A stretch of 64,000 nucleotides of DNA from Halothiobacillus sp. Its GTDB lineage: Bacteria; Pseudomonadota; Gammaproteobacteria; Halothiobacillales; Halothiobacillaceae. The position numbers were made by a program, and so were the translations under genes. The DNA lies in contig JAGDVP010000005.1 of assembly GCA_023255735.1 (NCBI GenBank), forward strand, positions 1 through 64,000. Reading direction: 5' to 3'. This document shows, one piece after another, positions 48,301-57,085 of the stretch. How positions within the stretch are numbered: the stretch's first letter is position 1; each line of letters begins with the position of its first letter. The notes below the pieces were generated by a model that saw only the letters and a list, made by a program, of their open reading frames with translations, was not told the DNA's origin and made no database searches.

Positions 48301-51300
48301 ATACCGCCCAGTTAGTGAATTTAATCGCGGTTAATCCCGAGCTTAAATCGATTGATGTGGCCGATTTGCGTGTGGTGATTTTATCGCGCCAATATGTCTC
48401 GGTACTCACCAAGCAAGATTCTGGTGTCTATAAATACGAATCTGTGCTGAAAGAAAGTCCCATTAATACCCAGCCCCTTTCGATTGCCGCTGGCGGCTCG
48501 GCGTTTACCTTGCCCACCAATGAACCCGGCAGTTACGCCCTTGTGGTGGAGTCTGCCGCCGGAAAAACGCTCAATCGCATCGATTTTGTGGTGGCGGGCG
48601 CTGCCAATGCCACCCGTTCGCTTGAACGCAATGCTGAGTTGCAACTGGCGTTGAACAAAAAAGATTATGCGCCCGGGGAAACTATTGACGTGTCCATTCG
48701 CGCGCCCTATGCCGGCAGCGGCTTAATCACCATCGAGCGCGATAAGGTGGTTGCATGGGCTTGGTTCCATGCTGACTCCGCAAGTTCGGTGCAGCATATT
48801 ACCGTGCCCGCAGGCTTTGAAGGCAATGGCTATATTAATGTGCAATTTGTGCGCGATCCGTCCTCCAGCGCTATTTACATGAGCCCGCTGAGTTATGGCG
48901 TGGTACCGTTTACTGTGGATGTGAATGCCCACAAAGCCCCCATCACGCTCAACGTACCCCGCATAATTAAGCCCGGTCAAACTCTGGATATGACGGTCAC
49001 AACGCCAGAGCCTGCCGATGTGGTGGTGTTTGCGGTGGATGAGGGCATTTTGCAGGTGGCCAATTACGCATTGGAAGACCCTTTGCGCTATTTCTTTCGC
49101 AAACGCATGCTGCAGGTTAGCACGAGCCAAATTTTGGATTTGATTTTGCCCTCGTTTGCTCAGCTTACCCAAATGTCGACCACGGGCGGTGATGAAAACG
49201 GCCTGCGCCACGAGCAGCTCAATCCCTTCCGCCGCAAGCATGAAAAGCCGGTAGCGTATTGGTCGGGCATTACCCAAATTAAAGGCAGCCACACCTTCCA
49301 GTATGCCGTGCCCGATTCCTTCAACGGAGCGCTGAAAGTGATGGTGATGGCGGTGACCCCGCAAAAAATTGGCATCACGGAAGCAGACACCACTGTGCGC
49401 GGCGATTTCGCGCTTTCGCCTAATTTGCCGGTTGCGGTCGCGCCCGGTGATGAGTTTGATGCCACGGTGAACGTGGTCAATAACCTCACAGCTGATCTCG
49501 CTCATCCCGAGGCACGGTTCCCTATTCGGGTGCAAATCGATGCAGGTAAAGGCTTTGATGCGCTGGGTGATGGTGTGCAAACGTTGGAATTAGGCGCCGG
49601 TCAATCGGGCGTGGCACGGTTTAAGCTCAAAGCTTTGGACAAGCTTGGCTCAGCCCCGGTGCGCTTTAACGCCACTTTCGAGCAAGCAAAAGCCGCTCGC
49701 CAAGTTGAAATTTCGGTGCGGCCGGCCAGCCCGTATCAAACCGATGTGCAGGTGGGGCAGGTGCGCGCGGGTGAGCCTGTCACTCTATCGCCCCTGCGCG
49801 ATTTATTCGCCGAACGCAGCGAAAGTCGCGCGGCCATCTCCTACCTGCCCATGGTGATGATGCAAGGCTTGGGGGCTTATTTGGAAAACTATTCCAATTA
49901 TTGCACCGAGCAAACTATCTCGGCGGCCACCCCCGCCTTAATTGCCACGGCAAATCCGGAAGTTGCATTGAGCTCAGCCAGTGCCGCACGGTCGCCCGAA
50001 GTGGTTAACCGCGCGATTGCCACTTTGCGTAGCCGGCAAAACAGCGAGGGCGGGTTTGGCGTGTGGACAGCCACCCCTGATGCCAATCCGTTTGTTTCAG
50101 GCTACGCGGTGCAGTTCTTATTACTGGCACGCCAAGCGGGGTTGCACGTGCCGGATGATATGCTGACTTCAGGCTTGGGCTATCTGCACCAAATGGCCGC
50201 CGATGAAGCTTTATCGAGTTTGGCGGAGCTTCGGGCACGGGCTTTTGCCATTTATTTATTAACGCAATCAGGCGAGGTGACCACCAACCTGATTGCCGCC
50301 GTGCAACTGCACTTATCGCAAAAATACCCCGCGCAATGGCGCGAGGACGCGGCGGCAGTTTATTTGGCTTCGGCCTTTCATTTGCTGAAAGCCGATACCG
50401 AGGCGAATAAATTAATCCAAGCGCCGATGGCCGTGTTGTCAAAGCCGCGCCCGGCGAGTTTGCCCTGGCGCTATGAGGATTACTATGATCCGCTGATCTT
50501 TGATGCCAATAGCTTGTATTTAATTGAGAAAAACTTCCCGCAGCAAGCCGCTAAACTCCCGGCAGATACCATCACCCGTTTGGCAAAGGCCATCTCTCAA
50601 GGACGCTTTAACACCTTATCAGCGGCAATGTCGATGTTGGCTTTGGCCAATTTGGGGGGTAATCAGGCCGATCCTGTGGGTTTAAGTCTCAAACAAAAAG
50701 GCACCGATGGCGCGCTGCAAGCGTTTGGGCGCGTTAAAGGCGTGATTTTATCGGGTGAAATTGCCTTAGATAGCCGAGCGGTTGAGTTCAGCGTCGACTC
50801 GAAAAACCCTGCGCAAACCCAAGCTTGGTATGCCTTGGCGCAGTCGGGTTATGACCGCAACCCATCCACTAAAACCCTAAAAGAAGGTTTGGAGATTGTG
50901 CGCACCTATACCGATGCGGCGGGCAAACCGGTCGATCATGTCACACTTGGGCAAACCATCGATGTGCATATCAGCTTGCGCGCACTGGGTGATATTGCCG
51001 TGGGTGATGTAGCGGTGGTGGATATTCTGCCGGGCGGTTTTGAGCTGGTGCCCAATCCACCGCCCGCGCCGCCCGCCCCCGCAAGCGATGGGGCAGATGG
51101 GGGATCAGCCGATCCGCAGGCCAATATTGATAACGCTCCGGCTGATGACGCTACATCTGATAATGGCACGGCTGATAATTCCGAAGCGCAGCCGGATGCG
51201 CCGCAAGATCCTTTAGCGCAGCCGGGCAGTCATCTTGCCGTCAATTATGTCGAGCCGCGGGAAGATCGGGTACTAATTTACGCCGAAGCGAATCGAGATG

Positions 51301-51467
51301 TTCAGCAATACATTTATCGCATCCGCGCCACCAATACGGGATCGTTCATGCGCCCACCGGCCTATGCAAGCTCGATGTATGACCGAAGCTTAGTGGCCTA
51401 TGCGCCCGGCACCGGCACCCTCACCGTACTGCCGCCCGCGCCCGCTGCCCCCGCTGCGCAACCGTGA
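45330..51467 (+). CDS. Bacterial alpha-2-macroglobulin (YfhM family)
   Basis: A giant 2045-residue envelope protein thought to trap attacking proteases. After about 70 cytoplasmic residues comes one membrane helix (72-94), so it is anchored by a helix and not a lipobox as in E. coli YfhM (1653 residues). Macroglobulin domains (MG2 near 760-860, bait-region and A2M domain near 1190-1300) follow, then the thioester domain with C1525-T-E-Q1528, the reactive thioester. Two low-complexity insertions stand out: Asp/Gln-rich near 579-605 and Pro/Ala/Asp-rich near 1908-1967. AAGGAA precedes the ATG. pbpC lies 29 bases downstream, the classic partner that would repair breached peptidoglycan. Confidence 0.93.
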   Translation: MMQHPESTSPESTPPAPDVPEDTPAVQTNFSSSGEKPGVFARFWVSLFGAISWRAPQWLSRLKRAIRLQPVRAVGAFLLMLALGMGGFFGYQAYQNRPEPIKPPRVQVTLTAPAVTDYTHTPITISPLVVDFSASVAPIELVGKPAKQGIELSPPLAGQWVWQSDKELQFTPAVDWPVGQKFNLKFNQQTALTAGVLLEKTAFDFNTVAFAATIQSAEFYQDPQDPLKKSAIFGVNFNYPVDPKTFEPAVTLAMLSPNPSIKNQWVAGAPQKFSVTYDQRNLNAFVHSAPLSVPQDTQPMRFTLADGVRSIRGGAHLSEPLVQTVQIPGLYSLAITDTQVTLVDNAQFEPTQTLILGTSAPVTGKDLSQKVKAWLLPTRGPNGQPNYGWSPSAVSEAVLKQATELPLAVQPTEREYASIHGFKFTAPPQRSIYVQVSRGLNGFGGYVLGQSKGVVLNVPEYPQLLKLMGQGALLSQNGDHRISVVARNVPGMRVSVARVLPTQMQHLVAFNQGSFAHPMLRIAPDHLVQRFVQTEALPDADPTKAVYAGVDLSQYLGSGAQRKRGVFLVRLTPWDPNQADDSGQNQDQDDSEQNSPFDANSYQDEAAIGDARLIVVTDLGILAKKSLDGSRDVFVQSITTGKPVANAVVKVIAENGETLLSQTTDADGHVVFPTLNGFKREQKPVMFSVYHSDSAAAGAGNATGTDFSFLPIEGQDRALNYSRFDVGGAPSAASANELSAYVFSDRGLYRPGDEFHIGLIVRAASWQQSVAGVPLKIELVDPRGMTVAKERISPDQSGFMQWQYTPSETAPTGAWIVNLYLIHNADDTTLLGSTTVQVKEFEPDQTRVTAQLQPATVVGWVKPSALHALIQADTLFGTPADQRRVTASLTLRPAFPAFAAFADYHFYDPERAKDGVTETLQEQTTDAKGAADFALNLSSFAPATYSLRFYAQVFEPDSGRNVAATASTLVSNADYLIGLKAGGNLDFIPRDTAQLVNLIAVNPELKSIDVADLRVVILSRQYVSVLTKQDSGVYKYESVLKESPINTQPLSIAAGGSAFTLPTNEPGSYALVVESAAGKTLNRIDFVVAGAANATRSLERNAELQLALNKKDYAPGETIDVSIRAPYAGSGLITIERDKVVAWAWFHADSASSVQHITVPAGFEGNGYINVQFVRDPSSSAIYMSPLSYGVVPFTVDVNAHKAPITLNVPRIIKPGQTLDMTVTTPEPADVVVFAVDEGILQVANYALEDPLRYFFRKRMLQVSTSQILDLILPSFAQLTQMSTTGGDENGLRHEQLNPFRRKHEKPVAYWSGITQIKGSHTFQYAVPDSFNGALKVMVMAVTPQKIGITEADTTVRGDFALSPNLPVAVAPGDEFDATVNVVNNLTADLAHPEARFPIRVQIDAGKGFDALGDGVQTLELGAGQSGVARFKLKALDKLGSAPVRFNATFEQAKAARQVEISVRPASPYQTDVQVGQVRAGEPVTLSPLRDLFAERSESRAAISYLPMVMMQGLGAYLENYSNYCTEQTISAATPALIATANPEVALSSASAARSPEVVNRAIATLRSRQNSEGGFGVWTATPDANPFVSGYAVQFLLLARQAGLHVPDDMLTSGLGYLHQMAADEALSSLAELRARAFAIYLLTQSGEVTTNLIAAVQLHLSQKYPAQWREDAAAVYLASAFHLLKADTEANKLIQAPMAVLSKPRPASLPWRYEDYYDPLIFDANSLYLIEKNFPQQAAKLPADTITRLAKAISQGRFNTLSAAMSMLALANLGGNQADPVGLSLKQKGTDGALQAFGRVKGVILSGEIALDSRAVEFSVDSKNPAQTQAWYALAQSGYDRNPSTKTLKEGLEIVRTYTDAAGKPVDHVTLGQTIDVHISLRALGDIAVGDVAVVDILPGGFELVPNPPPAPPAPASDGADGGSADPQANIDNAPADDATSDNGTADNSEAQPDAPQDPLAQPGSHLAVNYVEPREDRVLIYAEANRDVQQYIYRIRATNTGSFMRPPAYASSMYDRSLVAYAPGTGTLTVLPPAPAAPAAQP

Positions 51468-51496
51468 TGGGTACACTTTGAAGCCGGTTTAAGCCA

Positions 51497-53890
51497 ATGC
51501 GCCTGATTGTTTCCCCCCCTGCTTGGCGGCGGCTTAGAATTTTGGCGGTGGTTTTAAGCCTGATGCTGATGGGCTTATGGGGCTTGAAGCTTTGGTGGCT
51601 TAATCAACCACACTTGCCCTTAAGCCAATGGCTGCCATCTTCCACTGCTGTGCTGGATGATGAAGGGCGGCTTTTGCGCTTAACATTAGCGCGTGATGAG
51701 CAGTTTCGGTTGTGGATCGAACAGAAAGACATCTCGCAGCAACTCATTCAAGCCATCTTGCTGCATGAAGATCGGTATTTTTATTGGGAGCCCGGGTTTA
51801 ATCCTCTGAGTCTCGCGCGGGGCGCGTTTAAAACTTATGTGCTACGCCGCCACCCGCAAGGCGGTTCAACCATCAGCATGCAGTTGGCGCGCCTGTTGTG
51901 GCAAATGGATACCAAAACGCATTGGGGTAAGCTTTTGCAAGTGGGGCGGGCGATTGAGCTTGAGCTCACCTATTCCAAGCAAGAAATTTTAACGGCCTAT
52001 CTTAATTACGCCCCCTTTGGCGGCAATATTCAGGGGGTGGGCGCGGCAAGTTTAATTTATTTTAATCACACGCCCGCGCAATTGACCCTACCCGAAGCAC
52101 TCGCCTTGGCCGTGTTGCCCCAAAACCCGAGTCAGCGCGGCAAAATTACGGATGGTGCGGCTAATGCGCGCCTTTTTGCGGCGCGGCTTCGGCTATATCA
52201 GCTCTGGAAAACCCAAAATCCGGCCGATGCAAGCGCTGCCGCGCTGATTAACTTACCCTTAACGATGCGCAGCATCTCGCGCTTACCGTTTCATGCACCG
52301 TGGTTTGTCGATCAATTGTTGGCGCAGCAAACCTTAACCCAAGCATTAAAAGGCTTATCGCCCAATGATTACTGGCTGCGGACCACGCTGCATTTACCCC
52401 TGCAACGCTTGGCTCAAAAGCAACTATCGGTGTTTGTACAGCAACGGCACAATCAAGGCATTAATAATGCGGCCGCCTTGATTGTGGATACCCGCGATAT
52501 GGGGGTTAAAGCCTTGATCGGCTCGGCGGATTACTTCAATCCGGCGATTTTTGGTCAAGTCAATGGCACCGATGCCAAGCGTTCGCCGGGTTCGGCGCTC
52601 AAGCCGTTTATCTATGGCTTAGGGTTCGATCAAGGGGTGGTGATTCCCGCCACGGTGCTGCGCGATGTGCCCACTGCATTTGGTACATACGCGCCTGAAA
52701 ATTTCGATGGGCGATTTGAAGGACCCATTACCGCAACCCAAGCCTTAATTCGCAGTCGCAATATTCCGGCGGTGGATGTGGCACAGAAGCTCAACCACCC
52801 AAGCTTTTATAATTTTTTGCGCACAGCTGGGGTGGCAAATATGTCCACCGAGGATCATTACGGCCTAGCCTTAGTGCTGGGCGGGGGTGAGGTCACCCTG
52901 CAAGAAATGGCCAAACTGTATGCCATGCTCGCCAATCAAGGCGTGCTCAAACCCTTGCGTTTCTTGCAAAACTCACCCGATGCAACCGGCACACGGCTAT
53001 TAAGTGACGCGGCAAGCTTCATGGTGCTCGATATTTTGAACCAAAATCCGCCGCCGGTATTAGCACCCACCGGCCAGCCGAGCCGCTTGCCGGTGGCATG
53101 GAAAACCGGCACCTCATCGGGTTTTCGAGATGCCTGGAGCGTGGGCATAGTGGGGCCTTACGTGCTGGTGGTGTGGGTGGGAAATTTTGATGGCAGCCCA
53201 AACCCCGCTTTTGTGGGCGGCGAGGCGGCAGGCCCCTTGCTGTTTAATATGATCCATGCAATGAAGGCGGCCAACGCGCTCCCTGAAACTGCGCAGCACC
53301 CAATCCCTGAGCGCTTGCGCAAGGTTGAGGTGTGTTTATCCAGCGGCGCACTGCCCACTATTTGGTGCCCGAGACGCGGCACCAGCTGGTTTATCCCCGG
53401 TGTGTCGCCCATTGATGTGGATACGGTGTATCGCCCCGTATGGGTGAATAAAATCACCCAAAAAGCTGTTTGCCCCCCGTATCAGTTGCCGGAAGATGAA
53501 CAGCAGGTGTTCGAGTTTTGGCCGAGCGAGTTGCAGCAAGTATTCAGCCGCGCGGGGCTTGCCCGCGTTAAACCCCCTGCGCGCGCCCATTGCCCGTATT
53601 GGGATCAAACCGGCCAAGGGGCGACGCCAAAAATCACCTCCCCCCTGCTTGGGAGTGTCTATACCCTGCGATTAAGCCATGCGGCTGCTAACCAAATTGC
53701 ACTAGCAGCCGATACCGATGCCGATGCGCGCGCGCTGTACTGGTTTGCCGATCGCAGCTATTTGGGGCAATCTCAACCGGGGCAAACCTTGTTTTGGGTG
53801 CCCACCACCCCCGGCACCTATCAGCTTCGCGCGGTAGATGACCATGGCCGTGCCGATACCCGTTCGATCCGCATAGCGGCCATACCCTAA
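51497..53890 (+). CDS. pbpC: Penicillin-binding protein 1C
   Basis: A 797-residue bifunctional peptidoglycan synthase. One membrane helix (about 12-33), then the glycosyltransferase domain with catalytic E91 (LLHEDRYFYW) and GGSTISMQLAR (122-132), then a transpeptidase domain with S366 in SPGSALKP and the KTGTSSGFRDAW motif, and finally the PbpC-specific beta-rich C-terminal domain (about 700-797). It is coupled to the alpha-2-macroglobulin gene. In E. coli this pair is dispensable and its role is inferred from the association. Confidence 0.95.
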   Translation: MRLIVSPPAWRRLRILAVVLSLMLMGLWGLKLWWLNQPHLPLSQWLPSSTAVLDDEGRLLRLTLARDEQFRLWIEQKDISQQLIQAILLHEDRYFYWEPGFNPLSLARGAFKTYVLRRHPQGGSTISMQLARLLWQMDTKTHWGKLLQVGRAIELELTYSKQEILTAYLNYAPFGGNIQGVGAASLIYFNHTPAQLTLPEALALAVLPQNPSQRGKITDGAANARLFAARLRLYQLWKTQNPADASAAALINLPLTMRSISRLPFHAPWFVDQLLAQQTLTQALKGLSPNDYWLRTTLHLPLQRLAQKQLSVFVQQRHNQGINNAAALIVDTRDMGVKALIGSADYFNPAIFGQVNGTDAKRSPGSALKPFIYGLGFDQGVVIPATVLRDVPTAFGTYAPENFDGRFEGPITATQALIRSRNIPAVDVAQKLNHPSFYNFLRTAGVANMSTEDHYGLALVLGGGEVTLQEMAKLYAMLANQGVLKPLRFLQNSPDATGTRLLSDAASFMVLDILNQNPPPVLAPTGQPSRLPVAWKTGTSSGFRDAWSVGIVGPYVLVVWVGNFDGSPNPAFVGGEAAGPLLFNMIHAMKAANALPETAQHPIPERLRKVEVCLSSGALPTIWCPRRGTSWFIPGVSPIDVDTVYRPVWVNKITQKAVCPPYQLPEDEQQVFEFWPSELQQVFSRAGLARVKPPARAHCPYWDQTGQGATPKITSPLLGSVYTLRLSHAAANQIALAADTDADARALYWFADRSYLGQSQPGQTLFWVPTTPGTYQLRAVDDHGRADTRSIRIAAIP

Positions 53891-53902
53891 ATTATTTAAT
53901 AA

Positions 53903-53926
53903 TAAAAAAACCCGCAATTGCGGGTT
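53903..53926 (-). terminator. Terminator after the exported globin gene
   Basis: The perfect palindrome AACCCGCAATTGCGGGTT (53909-53926) is followed on the minus strand by a run of seven T. It sits 26 bases past the globin stop. It may also act on the pbpC transcript as a hairpin, though the plus-strand side lacks a T-run. Confidence 0.72.
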
Positions 53927-53951
53927 CTATATAAAAACGTAAAGGATTAAA

Positions 53952-54386
53952 TTATTTGGTGATAATGTCTTTAGACATAGGCGCAAGAATTCCAATTAAA
54001 TGATTTTGTGCCGGAATTGGCACATTGTATTTTGTCATGGATAATTGCAAATCTTCGGTCAGCGCATTAAAATCCGCTTGTGTAACGCCCATTGAATGAT
54101 GCAAAGGCGCCATAGCAGGGCCGGTATATTTGCATGGTCCACCTAATGCCTCACACACTTGGTTGACAAGCGATGTTTTTAAAAATGGAATATTTGCATG
54201 AGCAAAATACGCATTAATACGATTATCCGCCGCTACGTTGCCCACAAAATCATCAATAATGCTGGTTATGCCCGCCTTTTGGCCAAACTCATTATAGTAA
54301 CCTGCCGATGCAAAAGCAGAAAAACTTAAAGCAGAAAAGCCTAAGCCAATGGCTAACGCTGATAATTTAAGTGTAGTTCGATTCAT
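53952..54386 (-). CDS. Exported group 1 truncated haemoglobin
   Basis: A 144-residue truncated haemoglobin carrying a clear signal peptide (about 1-28, cleavage near AFASA-GY), so the mature haem protein should lie in the periplasm or beyond. The globin core shows YNEFGQKAGITSIIDDF (A/B helices), RINAYFAHAN, CEALGGPCKYTG and MAPLHHSMGVT, where H96 fits the proximal F8 histidine. Most truncated haemoglobins are cytoplasmic and handle O2 or NO. It is 18 bases downstream of the DUF3034 gene on the same strand, so the two probably form an operon that ends at the terminator below. Confidence 0.88.
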   Translation of the reverse strand: MNRTTLKLSALAIGLGFSALSFSAFASAGYYNEFGQKAGITSIIDDFVGNVAADNRINAYFAHANIPFLKTSLVNQVCEALGGPCKYTGPAMAPLHHSMGVTQADFNALTEDLQLSMTKYNVPIPAQNHLIGILAPMSKDIITK

Positions 54387-54404
54387 AAATTAATTCCTCT
54401 AAAA

Positions 54405-55376
54405 TTAAAAGCTAACGGTGGTGTTGAGATAAATGCCATTTTGATTTTTATAAGGGCCTACATTGCCTAATTTGGCAAATGCGGCGGCAATCGACACATT
54501 CTTATTGGGGAAGTAGGCAACAAAAACATCATTCCAGCTGGATTGCTGCAAACCCGCATCGCTTAGGTTATTACTCATGCCCTTGTACTCGTACCCAATA
54601 GCGACATCGGGGCGCAGTAAAATGGCGGTAGAAAATTCGGGTTTAACATGGTAGCTATCATGGTTTATCCCGCCAAACCCGAGCAAGCCGGTTTCGTTGG
54701 CTTTGGTATAACGTAAGTTGCCATTAATAAGCCAGTTGTAGCCAAAAAACCCACCAATAAATACTTTGGTCGCCGCTAAATACACATCGGTACCGTGGTC
54801 TTTAACGCCTGCGCCTAATGAGTTTAGAGCGGGTACTAAGGCATTGCTTGAGGTGTCGGCCTTTTTATATTCCACGCCCAGTGATACTTGCGGAATAAAA
54901 TTATCCGAGTTGTAAATAGCATCGCCATATAAACGAACTTTTGCACCAAAAACACTTTGGCCAATTTTAACGCCATCAAGTGGCAGGGTGACTTTGCCAT
55001 CGGCGCCAAATACATTGCTGCCTAAGGTGCCTGTTTGGTAGGCATACGATAATTCGACGCGATTAAAAATCCCAATGGATACACCGAGCTGATTCACACT
55101 GAAATCGGGTAAGGTGACATTGGTAAAGGAGGCGGTGGGATCGATTTGATCGTTGGTGCCATAACCGGCAATAACCGCCCAGGGGTTAATGCCGCCGCCG
55201 GCCGCGCCATCTAGCGATTGAATGCCACCGGTGGCAATAAAACGGCCATTGCCCAGCAGGTTATCGGCATGCGCCATGCCGGTTGTGGCCAGCAAAGCCG
55301 TTGTTATGGCGAGTGCTATGCAATTTTTTGCACGATTAACCTTGGGTGTTGCCCCAAAATTTTGCAGATTTCCCAT
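54405..55376 (-). CDS. DUF3034 family exported protein
   Basis: A 323-residue exported protein of the DUF3034 family, function unknown. The signal peptide reaches about residue 37 (GMAHA-DN). The mature part has alternating polar/hydrophobic strands, Gly/Asn turns and a C-terminal Phe (NTTVSF), as expected of an outer-membrane beta-barrel. Family segments include GTGGIQSLDGAAGGGINPWAVI-like text near 48-65 and YEYKGMSNNL. The ATG at 55376 follows AGAGGA; the ATG at 55415 upstream has no ribosome binding site. Operon partner of the exported globin. Confidence 0.82.
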   Translation of the reverse strand: MGNLQNFGATPKVNRAKNCIALAITTALLATTGMAHADNLLGNGRFIATGGIQSLDGAAGGGINPWAVIAGYGTNDQIDPTASFTNVTLPDFSVNQLGVSIGIFNRVELSYAYQTGTLGSNVFGADGKVTLPLDGVKIGQSVFGAKVRLYGDAIYNSDNFIPQVSLGVEYKKADTSSNALVPALNSLGAGVKDHGTDVYLAATKVFIGGFFGYNWLINGNLRYTKANETGLLGFGGINHDSYHVKPEFSTAILLRPDVAIGYEYKGMSNNLSDAGLQQSSWNDVFVAYFPNKNVSIAAAFAKLGNVGPYKNQNGIYLNTTVSF

Positions 55377-55502
55377 GATTTTTCCTCTGTTTTTTATTTG
55401 CGTCGGGTAACGCAAACAACATACGCAGCGGGAAATGATTTGGTTGCAAAATTATTACGCGATAATTCTATGCAGAAAGTGAGGCATTATCGGGCTTAAC
55501 GT

Positions 55503-55997
55503 TTAACTACTGGTGCGCAAGATGCGTTGCTTATCGCGAGCCCAATCTCGGTCTTTTAAAGTGGCGCGTTTATCGTGATCTTTTTTGCCTTGGGCTAGGG
55601 CAATTTCTAACTTGGCGCGGCCGTTTTTCCAGTACATGGCCGTGGGCACCACCGTAAAACCTTGGGTGGCCACGGCGCCCATGAGTTTTGAGATTTCACG
55701 GCGGTTGAGCAGCAATTTACGAATTCGCGTGTTGTCGGGGCGAATATGGGTGGAGGCTTGAAGAAGCGGGTTAATCTGGCCGCCAATCATGAAGGCTTCG
55801 TTGTTTTTTAAGAGAATGTGCGCATCGGTGAGCTGGACTTTACCTTCCCGCAGGGATTTAACCTCCCAGCCTTCTAAAACCAGCCCCGCTTCGAAGCGAT
55901 CGGTTAAAAAGTAATCAAATTTTGCTTTTTTATTCAACGCAATAGTTGAAGAGGCATTCGATTGCGCTGCGCTGGATTTTGAACCGGATTTTGCCAT
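55503..55997 (-). CDS. smpB: SsrA-binding protein SmpB
   Basis: A 164-residue tmRNA partner for ribosome rescue. Conserved parts: [48 protein letters not shown] and the basic tail [23 protein letters not shown] that enters the mRNA channel. The first 20 residues are a Ser/Ala/Lys-rich extension. MVMAKSG offers a second start two codons earlier (56003); no strong ribosome binding site separates them. The gene is divergent from ratA-rnfH, the usual proteobacterial arrangement. Confidence 0.95.
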   Translation of the reverse strand: MAKSGSKSSAAQSNASSTIALNKKAKFDYFLTDRFEAGLVLEGWEVKSLREGKVQLTDAHILLKNNEAFMIGGQINPLLQASTHIRPDNTRIRKLLLNRREISKLMGAVATQGFTVVPTAMYWKNGRAKLEIALAQGKKDHDKRATLKDRDWARDKQRILRTSS

Positions 55998-56192
55998 GAC
56001 CATCTATCTTATAATTGCACTAATGGGGTCTAGTTTCGCAGATTTGCGGCTTGCCTGCACGATTTGGGTAGTTTGCGCGCCGTGCCCAATTTTTTTACGC
56101 TATGATTCAGCGCGCGCAGGAGTGCGCCGTGTTGTTTGGCAAGGGTTGCCCGTGATGGTTATTTATTCCACCTGAGTGTTTTGATTGCCCTT

Positions 56193-56675
56193 ATGACTAC
56201 GATTTCCCGCCAAATTCAAGTGCCGTACACCGCCGCGCAAATGTTTGCCTTGGTGAATGATGTGGCGGCCTACCCGCAATTTTTGCCTTGGTGCGAATCC
56301 GCTCGGGTGATGCGGGTTGAGGGCGCACAAATGGATGCGCGTATTGCGATGAAAGTGGGTGCCTTTCGCAAATCGTTTGCGACCCGTAACCAAAATACCC
56401 CAGGGGAGCGCATTGTGGTGAGCCTGCTCGATGGTCCGTTCAAATCATTGAATGGCTCTTGGGTTTTTTCGGATTTGCCTGCCACGGTGGCTTCCGATGG
56501 GTCACGGGTGCCGGGCGGGTCCGTGATTCGGTTGGATATGACCTTTGAGTTTGCCAATAAACTCATTGATATGGCGATTGGCCCGATTTTTCGTGAAATT
56601 GTGCGAAATTTAGTGGGAGCTTTTCAAGCGCGGGCAACCTCAGTTTATGGTCAAGCTTTAATTCATGAACACTAA
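56193..56675 (+). CDS. ratA: RatA family toxin / coenzyme Q-binding START protein
   Basis: A 160-residue START-like protein of the RatA/Coq10 family. E. coli RatA was reported to block 70S assembly, while the eukaryotic homologue binds coenzyme Q. Typical text: VPYTAAQMFALVNDVAAYPQFLPWC, SLLDGPFKSLNGSW and the C-terminal FREIVRNLVGAFQARA. The ATG at 56193 gives the usual N-terminus; the frame runs upstream to 56136 without a ribosome binding site. It overlaps rnfH by 11 bases. Confidence 0.92.
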   Translation: MTTISRQIQVPYTAAQMFALVNDVAAYPQFLPWCESARVMRVEGAQMDARIAMKVGAFRKSFATRNQNTPGERIVVSLLDGPFKSLNGSWVFSDLPATVASDGSRVPGGSVIRLDMTFEFANKLIDMAIGPIFREIVRNLVGAFQARATSVYGQALIHEH

Positions 56676-56979
56676 TTTTGCAACCGAGGCTAAGCCCGGT
56701 TTAATGACCGTTGAAGTGGCTTATGCCTTGCCCGAGCAGCAGGTGATTTTGCCGGTGTTGGTGGCTTCAGATGCCACGGTTGAAGTGGCTATTAAAGCCA
56801 GTGGTGTGTTGGATCAGTTTGCGGATATTGATTTAACAACCCAAAAAGTGGGAATTTTTTCCCGGCTGGTGCCTTTAAGCCAAGCGTTGCAACCCCGCGA
56901 TCGCATTGAAATTTATCGCCCGCTCAAGGCGGATCCGAAAACAGCACGCCGTGCGCGCGCAGAGCAAAAACCGGCGTAA
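56665..56979 (+). CDS. rnfH: RnfH family ubiquitin-like protein
   Basis: A 104-residue beta-grasp protein of the RnfH (UPF0125) family. Characteristic text: VEVAYALPEQQVILPVLV, VEVAIKASGVLDQF, VGIFSRLVPLSQAL and the RDRIEIYRPLKADPKTARRARAEQK end. In E. coli it is encoded with RatA (RatB) and no toxin activity has been shown for it. It overlaps the end of ratA and is followed by a terminator-like hairpin. Confidence 0.92.
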   Translation: MNTNFATEAKPGLMTVEVAYALPEQQVILPVLVASDATVEVAIKASGVLDQFADIDLTTQKVGIFSRLVPLSQALQPRDRIEIYRPLKADPKTARRARAEQKPA

Positions 56980-56991
56980 ATTTTGTGGTGT

Positions 56992-57010
56992 ACTCTGAAC
57001 TCAGAGTTTT
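56992..57010 (+). terminator. Terminator after ratA-rnfH
   Basis: ACTCTG and CAGAGT pair around AACT and run directly into TTTT. It starts 13 bases after the rnfH stop. Stem and T-run are both short, so strength is uncertain. Confidence 0.55.
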
Positions 57011-57085
57011 GAGCCGTTTGCGTCGCCACGCGCTTTAGTGCAAATTCAGCCCATGACCCCAGCGCCCGCACTGAGCCACGCCCAA

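Noticed and set aside
48723..49580. 285-codon antisense frame inside the alpha-2-macroglobulin gene
   Set aside because: The opposite strand is a clear, full-length family member; the antisense product is His/Arg-rich and unlike any protein I know.
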